Shown here: one piece after another, positions 22,879 through 34,123 of the stretch
Layout: the number at the start of each line of letters is the position of its first letter
Position numbering within the stretch: the first letter of the stretch is position 1
NCBI GenBank assembly: GCA_028551475.1
Contig: CM052354.1
Span: forward strand, 32,201,258-32,265,257
Origin: Casuarina equisetifolia
Lineage: Eukaryota > Streptophyta > Magnoliopsida > Fagales > Casuarinaceae
Length of the DNA: 64,000 nucleotides
Direction of reading: 5' to 3'
Translations under genes and position numbers: made by a program
Notes under the pieces: generated by a model
Told to the model about the DNA's origin: nothing
Database searches by the model: none
The model's input: only the letters and a program-made list of their open reading frames with translations

Positions 22879-25692
22879 TCATGCCTCTTGTTGCTTGTTG
22901 CCTAGTACAAAAGTTGTAAACCAATCATGCTTCTTTGTGATGCCAACAACAAGTCCAACTACAAATCCGCATCCATATCCCATCACAACTACTTTCCAAC
23001 TAAATTCAAATAGAGACTTCCAAATTTGGTTGTGTACAATGGTTGAAGGTTGGGGATGTGAGTGTTCAAAATTTTCACATTTCTTTGATAAAGGGCTTCC
23101 ACATAAACCAGGATTATCATTGAATGAAGTGTTTGGAAATGTATCAAATTGTTTTCCAAAAGGTATGAGCCCTGTGAGATGATTATGGGAAACATTAAAG
23201 AATTCAAGGAAGCTAAGTTGCACAAGTTCAAAACGAATTGCACTAGATAACTTGTTTTGAGAAAGATCTAACGATTCTAGCTCTATTAAGTTACCCAAGG
23301 AAGATGATATATGACCTGTAAGAAAGTTATTTGAAAGGTTAAGCAATTTTTATCCTTTAAGATGACCTATAGCTTCTGGAATTTCACCTTCAAATTTGTT
23401 ATTTGAGAGATCAATGCAATAAAGAAATCTAGGATTTTTTTATATGCCATTTCATTGCCTTTGTTGGTAAATGTCATTGAGAAACTATACTCAAAATATT
23501 AGACAACATCCATGTACATTAAGCTTTTTTCATCAAGAATTTGCATGGCTTTCCAAGTTTTGAAGTATTGACAGGGTAGCTGGCCTGTAATATTATTATT
23601 AGAAAGATCCACAATGTGTAAACTTTGGAAATCAAATGGGATATTAGAATTTCCTATTGTCCTATAAAGTCTATTAGATCGCAAAATGAGAATCTTCAAT
23701 TCAATTAGACCACCTAACCAAAAAGGGAAACTATCATTTACTTGATTGTCTCCCAAGTTAAGAACTTCAAGCTTGGTACAATTGGGCAATGACCTTGGTA
23801 TAGGGCCCCATAATTGATTTTGGCTAAGATCAATCATCCTTAATTGGTTTCCTTTAAGAAATAATTGAGGAATGGTTCCATGAAAATTATTCTTATGTAA
23901 ATTTAGAACTGATAGATAGCCACCCAAGTTGCTTAAACATTGAGGAAGTGAGCCATTTAAGCTGTTGTTTGACAAATCAAGAATAAAGAGTAAACTTAGA
24001 TTGCAAACCAAATTTGGGATTTCTCTAGTTAATTTATTATTTGGGGCTGAATACCAAACGATTGAAGGTGGTGGGATTGGAAGTCGCCCTTGAAGCTTAT
24101 TAGAATCAAGACCTAGATATATTAATGAAGAGGAAAAAATTGAAAGTTCATCAAAGCCTTTTAGAAAGTTGAAACTTAGATCCAAAAACTCTTTAGTATT
24201 TGTAATTGCATTTGACATCCATTTTGGAACTTGGCCATGAATTTCATTATTGGAAAGATCCAAAGACCCCAATTGATCTTGGTTCCTTAGAAAATGTGGG
24301 AACTCATGTAGGTGACAATCACTCAAAGTTAAGTCCTTTAATTTAGGAAAAGTCAGCATTGCTACAAGGCTTTATAAGTAATGAAATATTGTTGCCAGAT
24401 AAATAAAGGCTACAAAGGTGTTTGAGTTTTAGGAATAAATCAAATTCCAATATGCCACTTAAGTTGTTTGAGGAAAGCTCAAGATATTCAAGACTAACAA
24501 TCTTTGATAGAAGCTCTGGAATTGAACCATGAAAATTATTTCCTCTAAGTTCTAGCCTAGTTAGTTGGGTAGGGTTACCAAGCGAAGACAATATTGGTCC
24601 AGAAATGTTGCATCTCGTACACATGAAAGAGAATAAGGACTTAAGGTTACCAATTGAATGCAATAGGTTATGAGGAAAAGGCATGTTATAGATTTTCAAA
24701 ATTTTAAGGGGGCTACTTTTATTAAATTCCACTAAACTTAAAGTATTATTCTCAATAAAGCCCACTTCAAGCTCCCTAAGATTAGGTAAATGGAAAATGC
24801 TAGTAGGAAACTCACCATAGAATCTATTTTCTGATATCCATAGTGAAACTAGTTGGACAAGGTTTCCAAAAGATGATGGTATTGGTCCAAAAAAGTTACA
24901 TCCTAGAACACCAACATGTTGTAAAGACTTTAGGTTTCTAATTGAGATCGGTAGCTTAATAGAGAAACTCGTATAAGAAAGCTCTAATGATTGAAGGGGG
25001 TTGCTTTGGTTAAATTTTGGTATACTCCCATTAAGGTTGATATTGGATTCCAAATCAATATATTGAAGATTAGGTAGATAGAAAATTTCGATGGGAAACT
25101 CTCCATGCAAGTCACATTCCTTTAGGAATAAAAATGTCAAAGAAGATAAGTTTGTTAAAGTTTTGGGTACTTTGGAAAACATGTAAGCAAAACTAAGATT
25201 TAATTCTTTCAAGTTTGTTAAGTTTTGAGCCATATTTTTTAGGCTAGATTCTGGAATTTCCAAATTATTGTATGAGAGATCCAAGGAAACTAATTTAGAG
25301 AGTTCCAAAATTTCTAAAGGGATTTGACCAAAAAATCCAGAGGAAGATAGATTAAGGCTTGTTAGCCTTGAAAGATGTGTAAAACCAATTGGGATTTCAG
25401 AATATGTAAAGTCATTGTCAGCAAGGTTAAGCTTTTGGAGGTGAATGAGTTGGAAAAGACTACTATTGGAATTTATGGTACCAAGAAGGCAACTACTACT
25501 AAGGTCAAGGCTTACCACATGACCTGTGTTCTCGTCACACTTAATCCCACTCCATTTGCAGCAATTGTTACTTTGAGAAACCCAAAAAGAAACCTTTGAA
25601 TAATTAGAGGAATAACCAAATTCACCACAATCACTAATAAGGTTTTCTTTGAGTTGCAACAAGGCCAAGCATTCGTTATCATGGCATGACAA
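22879..25692 (-). pseudogene. LRR receptor-like protein pseudogene B, LRR exon
   Basis: The exon opens behind CCTTTATGCAG (AG at 25693-25694) with LSCHDNECLALLQLKENL. It carries the NNCCKWSGIKC motif of the LRRNT cap, many LRRs, an island segment (YSFSMTFTNKGN), the LGLCGSPLSKKC cap and a transmembrane segment with GYGCGFVVGLVVG. Receptor D is its closest relative. The frame is broken by a one-base insertion near 24350, a TAA at 23499-23501, a one-base loss near 23427 and another indel near 23348. It has one copy of the 71-residue LRR module that D has in three. The product would be truncated before the membrane anchor. Confidence 0.9.
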
Positions 25693-27272
25693 CTGCATAA
25701 AGGAAAAGAGTGCCAACCAATATATGATAACATAGTGAGTATAAATGTGCAAAGAAGAATAAGGAAAGCAAAAAAATCAATTATCTTTTTCTGAATGCGG
25801 TTTACACCTTTCCCATCTTAAGTTTAACATCACTAACTTCAAATATTTTTTACTTTGCCTCACATGATTTCTCATGAGTTGTAGTCATCTCACCAAAAAT
25901 TTGTACCAATAGTAAATCACACCAAATCCTAGAGTTACCCATGTCATATTTAATGATTCTAAGACTTTGACACAAGTCGTTCTCTAAAAAACTATTCTCA
26001 CACTTACTTTTATTTTTTACAAAAAGGGTCCCATTTTTCTAGCTTAGACAATTTAAAATTGCAAATATAATTATTAAGATTTATATATATAATCATTAAT
26101 AATTTAGTTTGTATAGTCCAAGATTTTCTCTTATCATATGAGCTTTTGCCCCTTATTTCTCACTAATTCTGTGTCTTAAGATTAAATCTAATTTGTAAAA
26201 TTCTTCAATAGATTTTACTTTATACCTCTATTTCTATGATTTTAAAAATATCATTTGCTTACCTTCCCTTTACTGGTATAGAAAACAAGGATGAAATAAT
26301 AGGAGGCACTAATAGTTTCTTTCGATCGACTCTTCACATATTCTTTTGTAGTTCATTGTCTTTGTCTAATTTAATATATTAATCAAAATTTTGTGCTGAA
26401 AAGAAAATTTATTTGACATCCCCAACTCCACAAACTATAAAATATGAATCTACAACACATTTTAGTACAAACCCATGCCCAAACTAAACCCCAAAATCAA
26501 ACTCAAATTCCCACATCAAACTCAAAACCTAAAACAACCCCGTAATTCTATACCGCGCGACGTATCACTACTAACAAAACAAAAAGAAAAATAAACCCTA
26601 TAAAAAACCACCAAGAAAGAGGACAGAAATAGAGAAAGATATCGATTGCAAGGAAGAACTAGGAGAAGAGTGTGGAGCGTTAACAACATGAGAGCTGTCA
26701 GGAAGGGGACTAAGTCATTCTATACTTCGCCTACAAGAGATTCGAAACCAGAGAAGGGAATGGTTGTCAAGAGCAAGACAATGGTTGGATTCTTCTAAAA
26801 TGATAGATGCTTTTTCTGGTTCAGAGATTGATATTCTAAAGAAAGAAGTACCGAAAAATGATTAGCAACTTTTGTAGCATGGTTTCTACTAGTCTAAAAC
26901 CTGATGTTCATTTCTGTAATAGCTTCTCAGATGTGGCTTTTCAATCTTTCTAAGTTCATGAAGTTCTTTGAAGTCAATGGCCAGCGAAGTTTCATTAAAT
27001 TCTTTCATTCTTGTTCTCTGTAATTTCTTTCGATGAAGATTTTATTTTTTGACGTTTGAATTCTTTGCCATGAAAATCCGCAACTTATATCTGTGTTAGT
27101 GTACATGTGATCAATTTTAAAACTTTTTGTCACTGCGAGTTTGCCAAGCTCTGACAAAAGGGTTTTGACGGTACAACAGATCCTAAGCAGAGAAACTGAA
27201 TCAGCTCAAACAGACAACCATTCTATCCGAAGCCCCCATAACATGTCAAATTGATGAGCAAGACAAACTCAC
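25693..27272 (-). other. Predicted intron 1 of chimeric receptor B
   Basis: This is 1,580 bp between the GTGAGT donor (27271-27272) and the CAG acceptor (25693-25694). Its receptor-proximal 900 bp align with 63084-64000 behind receptor D. The plus-strand relic at about 26695-26870 is the best preserved of the three copies. Confidence 0.55.
26687..26872 (+). pseudogene. Antisense coding-like relic inside intron B, best copy
   Basis: The frame stays open from after a TGA near 26691 to a TAG near 26870. It includes ILRLQEIRNQRREWLSRARQ and, further on, SGSEIDILKKEVPKND. An ATAAAAAACC TATA-like word lies about 90 bp upstream. The word is a sharper CCCTATAAAAGG in copy C at about 38160. The protein family was not recognised. 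It is probably a broken gene piece that travelled with the intron. Confidence 0.4.
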
Positions 27273-27362
27273 CTTGGTCCTCCTTTGCTGAGGAGCAACA
27301 GCAGTAGCAAAAGCTATCAGATTGAAGACAAACACCACGACCAGGAACAGCTTGGAAGGCAT
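27273..27362 (-). CDS. First exon of chimeric receptor B (DUF1218-type signal exon)
   Basis: The 30 intact codons begin MPSKLFLVVVFVFNLIAF and end QQRRTK, followed by GTGAGT (27271-27272). The phase is 0, matching the receptor exon at 25692. Residues VFNLIAFATAVAP..RR are the clearest DUF1218-like N-terminus among the chimeric loci. A TATA-like box lies 196 bp upstream. The exon is sound but the receptor exon behind it is a pseudogene. Confidence 0.6.
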
Positions 27363-27544
27363 GCCTGCGTACGCCGATCTTCTCTCTCTCACTCTGTCCC
27401 CCGTTACTGTTCACACAGAGTAACACAAAAAGATAAAGGAAGGTCTAAGGATAAGCTCACTAAGTCGAACAGAGAAGGGAAAAGGCAACAATGTTCCGCT
27501 GAATGTGGTTTAGTTCTTAAAAAAAACATACATTGAAGTGCATT

Positions 27545-27558
27545 TAAAAGCTTTTATA
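27545..27558 (-). promoter_or_regulatory. Probable TATA box for exon at 27273-27362
   Basis: On the minus strand it reads TATAAAAGCTTTTA, the same word and spacing as in copy A, inside an otherwise diverged flank. Confidence 0.38.
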
Positions 27559-27559
27559 G

Positions 27560-30500
27560 ATTGAACCACTGTATAGTTTATAGCGTAACTTCCTAACGCC
27601 TTCCCACGATAGGTTAATTTCTTTCCCATCTTCGCTTTAGCCTCCACGTCTTTAAAATTTGGCATCTATCCACTATGAAGTTTAGTCAAGTCGTCTCATA
27701 AAAAGCTGCAACAATGGCAAACCACACCGCGCTCCAATGTCGGCCACAACTAGTCCAATCGTATTCAAATCCCTTTCTAAAAGATCATTCACACATTGTT
27801 TTCTATTTCCATTTTAATTTAAAATCTCAGACAACTAAAAATTCCCATTCTTATAAAAGAAGTCAAAAATAACAAGAAAGGACGTTACCATTCATGAAAA
27901 GAACTTTGCTATAAAATAGCCTCCCCTAGTATAGAGTTCGTTGTAAATTACTATACTTTATCGTAAAAAATTTGACTTAAAATAATTTTTTTTTGAAGAA
28001 AAATAACATCAAGGACTGTAGATGAAGAGAGAAAATAAAAAATGAGTCCAAACCAAAGCCCCGTAATGGTTTTAGTTTCTGTCAAAAAGTTAATTTGCAA
28101 TTCATTATTTGAATGTCATAATAGTCAATGATCATGTTATGTTACAAATATCTTAAACAGAACGCACAAACAAAAAATAGAAAATATGTTTTTTAAAGTA
28201 AAAAATATAACCATAAAAACCACACTTTATTGATTCACCAACTCAGAGAAAGTAATTATTGTACCTACAAATTAAAAGGAAGTTAATAAATACCCTCTTA
28301 AGCCTAAAAGAGTTCACAATAATGTTTTCTATGGTCAATGAAGATGATGTAAACCAAAGAAAGGAAGACATTTGTATTTGATAATGTTGGAAAATTCATT
28401 TAAGAAGTTTGAGTTAACAAGAAATTATAGGTTTAATAATCTTTAACAAATATTAAATTAATACATCTACATTAACATGACTTTGAGTTTTAGTTAATTT
28501 TTGTTTTGTGTTAGTTTGGCTCTTGGAATCTACTATAGATGTTCCCAACTATTTAAATTTTTTGGTTAAGGTTATTTTTTATGAGGGTTCTTTAATTAAT
28601 GAAATGATATAAAAATTTCTTGAAGTTTATTCTAGAGTTATTTGCATTCAAGACGTTAAGTTAAAATTGAAGTCTATTGGTTTATTAGGCATGTGATTTC
28701 TATAAATGATGCATATGAAAATCCTAAAATAAATTTGTTTAGGAGTTTAATAAAGTCTGGCAATAAGTTCAGCATTACAAAACCAACTTTACTTGGACTA
28801 GAATCATGTTAGAGTAAATAAAAAAAGGCTACCCTTTTGCTTTTGTTATGAAAAATTTATATTGAGCGTTATTAAGGTAGAACTTCTCCTATAAACTATT
28901 TAATCATGTGATATTATTTCATTTCTAATCCAACTCCTTTTGTCTAATAGATCAGTGTCATGTCAATGAAATTGCTTTCAAACAATGGTGGCTCCACCTC
29001 TTAGTGTTGGCAGCACCTATTCTAATCACTAGCAGACTTAGAGACTTGAAGTCAAGTCCTCTTCTAAAAAATTGTTTGTGAACTTATATTGCCATTTTTT
29101 CAATAAAAAGAAATCACATATTCATAAAAAAAATCACATTATCATTAAATGGACATGAAAAAAGGGAATATTGACACTATATGCAATTATATTATGAAAA
29201 ACATGTAGAATACTCTGGTAGCTGAGGACTCCAAAGAAGTTAGATGGACTTAGTAAACAAGAACCTCAGATAAGATTATGTCATTTTAAGTGAATAGGAG
29301 AGGCAAACGCTTCGGAATGGTCAACTTGATCAAAGCACTTAACATTATTTGGTCATCTAGGACTTTTATTAGCTACTATTCTAACTACTACCAAAAAGAT
29401 AAATACCGATGATATTTTAATATTGAGTTTCTGTTAAAGAAATTATTTTTATTTGTTTGTTCTCAGCTTGGACAAATAATAGGTTGCCACGGACTTGAAT
29501 ATCTTTATTCTTGTAATATAGAAAAAAGAGTTGATAAATATCAGAAAAAGATATAACTATTTATAAAGGGAACTCTACCATAAAATAAACTCTACCATAA
29601 TCTTAAGTACCTTGTACATTCTGGTATTTTAACCTTAAAAAAATTAAAAAATGAAGAAAATAGCACGCAAACATCATATACAGAAAAGAAACAAGGAAGA
29701 GATTATACTAAAGCCAATAGACAAGGGAGGAAGGTTTTTCCGAGTCATCCGAAGCTTATAATGTTTTGAGTTTCTGTCAAAAAGTTAGTTTTCTCTTTAT
29801 TTTATTTTTAGCCTATCAAGCAATAGGCTACCATGAATTTGAATATTATGTAGTCAGTAATCGTGTTACAATTAGAGAGCATCTTAACCAAATGTATACA
29901 CCAAAAAAAGAAAAAAAGATGTCTAAAAGGTAAAAAGGTCACATTTTAATAATTTTCCAAACCACAAAAAGTAATTGTTGTACGCTCTAATGGAAGAAAA
30001 ATGGATAAAATCCGGAAAAGGTTAACAATTATGTTTTCATAATTGGAACAAGGTAGTGAAAAAAGAAGAAGAAAGGAAGCATTATATGTTAAATCATGTT
30101 AAATAAGTAGTTTTAAAAGCTTTGACAAGAAATTATAGGTAATTAATACTCTCCAACATCTCTCAAATGAGCAACTAAAATGTGGAATTTAATGTGATTG
30201 ATCTCATCTTGGGGACTTTTTTTTTCACATTTATTAAGGGCATGTAATGTTGGATTTGGGTTAGACTTATATCCTTTCTTTTTATCCCAATAACTTATGA
30301 TATTTCAAGTCAGTCTTTATTTATAAAAATGCTCAAGTTCTACACCTATTCAATTAAAAAAATAAAAATCAATCCATCTATATCAACATGAATTTGATAA
30401 AAAATGCCTTTAGATCCACCAATGCCACCTCATTCAAATTTAATATGATCTAGCACTATTGGATGGCTCAAAAATCTTAATTGAAATTCAGAACACACTT

Positions 30501-33500
30501 TCAAAGAAAGTTAGTGGATTAGTAATTCACTTGATAGATACTGGAGATAACAAAAACATGAATATGGAGCAGTACACGTAATCATAATGCCCTCTGTCCA
30601 ACTACAAAGACAAATAAATAATGTCTTGCTTAGACTAGGAGATTCACAATATTAAATTAGTTGTTGCCTTGACTATAGGAAAATGGGTTCACCGCCAATG
30701 ATGTCATGATTGTGAAAAGGAAGAAGCTAAGAACGTGGGTAAGAGACAACATTATAAAGACAAGATTATGTCTTTTTAAGTGAACAAGAGGGGCAGTCCC
30801 TTTAGAGTGTTAGTTTGATCAATGCATATAACCTTATTTGGTTGTCTAGGATTTTATTAGCTGATATTCTATCTACTGGTAGGAAGATAAATTTCGATGA
30901 TATCTTAATATTAAGCTTCTATCAAATAATTGGTTTTTATTTATTTTGAATTCCCTATCACCGTGGGGTCAAGTCGTTCATGTCGATGCACTTAGCCTAA
31001 TTCTTTTTATTTTATTTTTTATTTTTGACAAAAAATATGATAAACTATTACGTTATAATCAACTAGATGTATCAAGTCAAAGTCTTTAACAGAATATTTG
31101 TATATGCAATTAAATAGATATAGTAAAAAAGACCATTATGAATTTATATTATAAAAAAAAAACTTGGCCAATTTTATTTGATAATGAAATTAAACATGAT
31201 AATTTAGTCTAGATATAAACAACATTAGTTTCAATTCACTCAATATAGTCATAGTGAAAAAGGCCAGATCAATATTACAAAAACAATAATCATTATAAGT
31301 TGTCATAATTGGATAAATAAGAATCAATGTAAAATTAAGGCCAACAAAAAATCACTTTAAGAAAGCTATTAAATATCTTTTAATGTTAACTATACTAATG
31401 TAAACAATGTAGCTGAAAAACTATCAGAATATTGTAGTTACATTGTACTATAAAATTCAAATGTATAACTTTGTGTCAACATAGAGAGTGTGACATATTA
31501 TATATATCAAATAATAATTGTATTGATTATTTTGAGACACATATATATTCAAATGTTTTCTAACATAAATCATGCTATTATTTTTCTCATAATTAGTTGA
31601 ATTAATACAAGCCCTAATTAAGAGTAACGCTGGCAAACATGGCTCACTCAAGGATAAGGACTTATTGAGTTGGAAACATTGAGACGCGCCGCTTCGATTA
31701 AAGAAACGCATTCCAACAGTAACAAAGCTGAATTATTTTGAATATGACTATTGATTTGGGCAACATTTTGGAGAGGAGGAAGAAGAGGACATACTTTGAA
31801 AAATCATTTGATGTTGATGATAATGTTCTTTTGTTGATATATCATTGTGAATTATACTAGAGTATTGAGCTTTATTTTAATTTAGCATTAGAGTATTGGG
31901 TAAATTTTGAAAAATGAGCTAAATTTTTAGAGTTTATCCGTGAAAAAAATCATATTGTTTTTAACGCTCAATAAAAGAATCTTGAATCTCAATAAGAAAA
32001 TAGGCGCGGGGATTTGCCCATGAAAACTGTTCAAGGACAGGCACGATACTGGCTGTCTTACATAATATATGTAATATGTAAAAGATCCTGATGGATTTAT
32101 AAGAAAAATAACTTTTGCTCCACTCGAAATAATGTTTGGGAAAGGCCTCCTGATGCGTTGACAGGGAAGGAATTTTGCTCCTCGCAAAGACGATCTGTGG
32201 AGGATGGGCTCCCAAGGCCCAATTTCTAATAGATTTGACAGTCCGATAGCTTTAGGCGTACGCGGTTGGTTTTTTAAGGTAGAGTGCCATGGAAGAAGCT
32301 AAGCAGCTGTCCCTAGAAGAAGGATAACTGGGCAGTAGGATTTGTATGCTTAGGATTTGCCCTTTCTAAAGTTATCATGTAGATCGAACTATTATTCCAG
32401 TTGTTTATGCAGATAAGTGTTAAGACAATGAGTCCAAATTGAAGCCCAATAAATGACGTTGAAAGCCCAAAATATATTGAGTTTTTTTATCCAAAGTTGA
32501 TTTTCTATTTATTTTGTTTTTAGCCTATGTAAGCAATATACTGCCATGAATTTGAGTAGCCAAACATAGCACTAAATAGTCATGTCACAATTGGAGAATA
32601 TCTTAACACAACGAAAAGAAAGAAAAAAAAAAAAGAGGAGAGTATGCTTTGATTGGTTTATAAATGAAAGAAAGTAGACATATATTTTAATTTTAAAAAA
32701 GATAATAATCATGTTTTTAATAGTTGATGAAGGTTGTGTGAACTAATGAGCGGATGAGTTATGTGATTAATCTTATTTGATTAGTAATTCAAAAAGTTTG
32801 AGTTGGCAATACTTATAGATTTAATCATTTTTAATTACTACTGTAACCAATGCAATGGTCCCTGACTCCTAAATTTTTTAGTAAACATTATTTTTGATGA
32901 GTCATAGCAGGTCCTTTAATTAACAAAAATATTTGAAGCTCCTTTAAAGTTTATTCGAAAATCATCTACTTTGAAGTCCATGAGGTAGAATTGGAGCCTT
33001 TGTTAGGCACATCCGCAGTCTGGGCCCTATCAACAAGATGGAGTGCTTATTCAAACAAAGGATGATAAAGGGAATGCCCAATGTTGCATGTTTTCGAGAG
33101 GTTCATTCTGATATAATTTATGAGGATACAGAAAAAAGGGTTTTAACATTTTTTTTTTGAAAATAATATGTAAATTCAAACCATGCGATCTTGGGTTGCT
33201 TCCACATCATTCAGTATTGAAGTATACTGATTTCTTTCTTTCTTTCTTTCCTTTCTTTAATAAATTCAAAGATTTCTAACAAGAACCTGCTCCTCTAAAC
33301 AAGAGGTAAATGCAATCATGTCGTACAACATGAAAATAAATAAATTAAAAGAACTTAGAGGTTTACATTGACTGAAGGATAAGAAAAGTGAGGACTTGTT
33401 CTAATTCCCCTTGCGCACCCTCTCTCCCATTGAATGTTTTTCTAGTTTCATCCATGAATAAGGCCAATTACGGAAAGTGGGGGAGGGTTGAGTAAGAAAA

Positions 33501-34123
33501 GCTACACGCCATTTGTTTAAAATCATTACTCTTTCAAACCGTGAAAGAAATTCTGATACTTTTAACTGTATTTAATGGAGGATTTATAGCGTGAAAGGAA
33601 ATATCTTCTCCCTTAGCATTTCAATTGTGTAAACTCATGTTCTATAGATATCATGCTAAGCTCAACCATGATCTTTTTTATTTTTATTCCATTTTATTTT
33701 AAATTTTTTACTTTTATAATAAATTTTTAAATATAAATTTAGAAGGAGATTGCCGCATAGTAAGTGAAACTTTAATATTTTTTTTCATTCCAAAAACTAA
33801 AGAAAGAACCCCTTTTTTTGTTAGGTATACCAAAAATTATTGTGTAAAATTCAAAATAGATAATCAATTTTATATTGTATGAGGAATGATATTGTATGAA
33901 GGTCACTTGCATATTTACTTCATCATGCTTATATATAATGCCATGATATACAAGGACACAAAATTATGTAATATGAACAATAAAAACCAAGTCAAAAATT
34001 AAAACTAAATTAAGGAAAAAAAAAAACTTATTGTGTATAGTAGCATAGATTTACGTTTACTTGACAAGTGACTTGCTTATTACGTTTAGATTCTATGTTA
34101 CCTCCAATTCATGCTCTTCATGT
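27560..34123. repeat. Gene-free stretch made of duplicated blocks
   Basis: 27560-29275 matches 2519-4730. 29280-29450 and 30760-30930 are copies of one ~170-bp word, with a third near 39500. 30830-31930 matches 39490-40470. 31960-33045 is an S4 copy. A TTTC microsatellite lies at about 33230-33258. The flank 33770-33960 before receptor C recurs at 45950-46135. No gene, RNA gene or complete mobile element is visible. Confidence 0.6.

Noticed and set aside
22856..23182. 108-codon plus-strand frame
   Set aside because: Antisense shadow of the C-terminal end of receptor pseudogene B.
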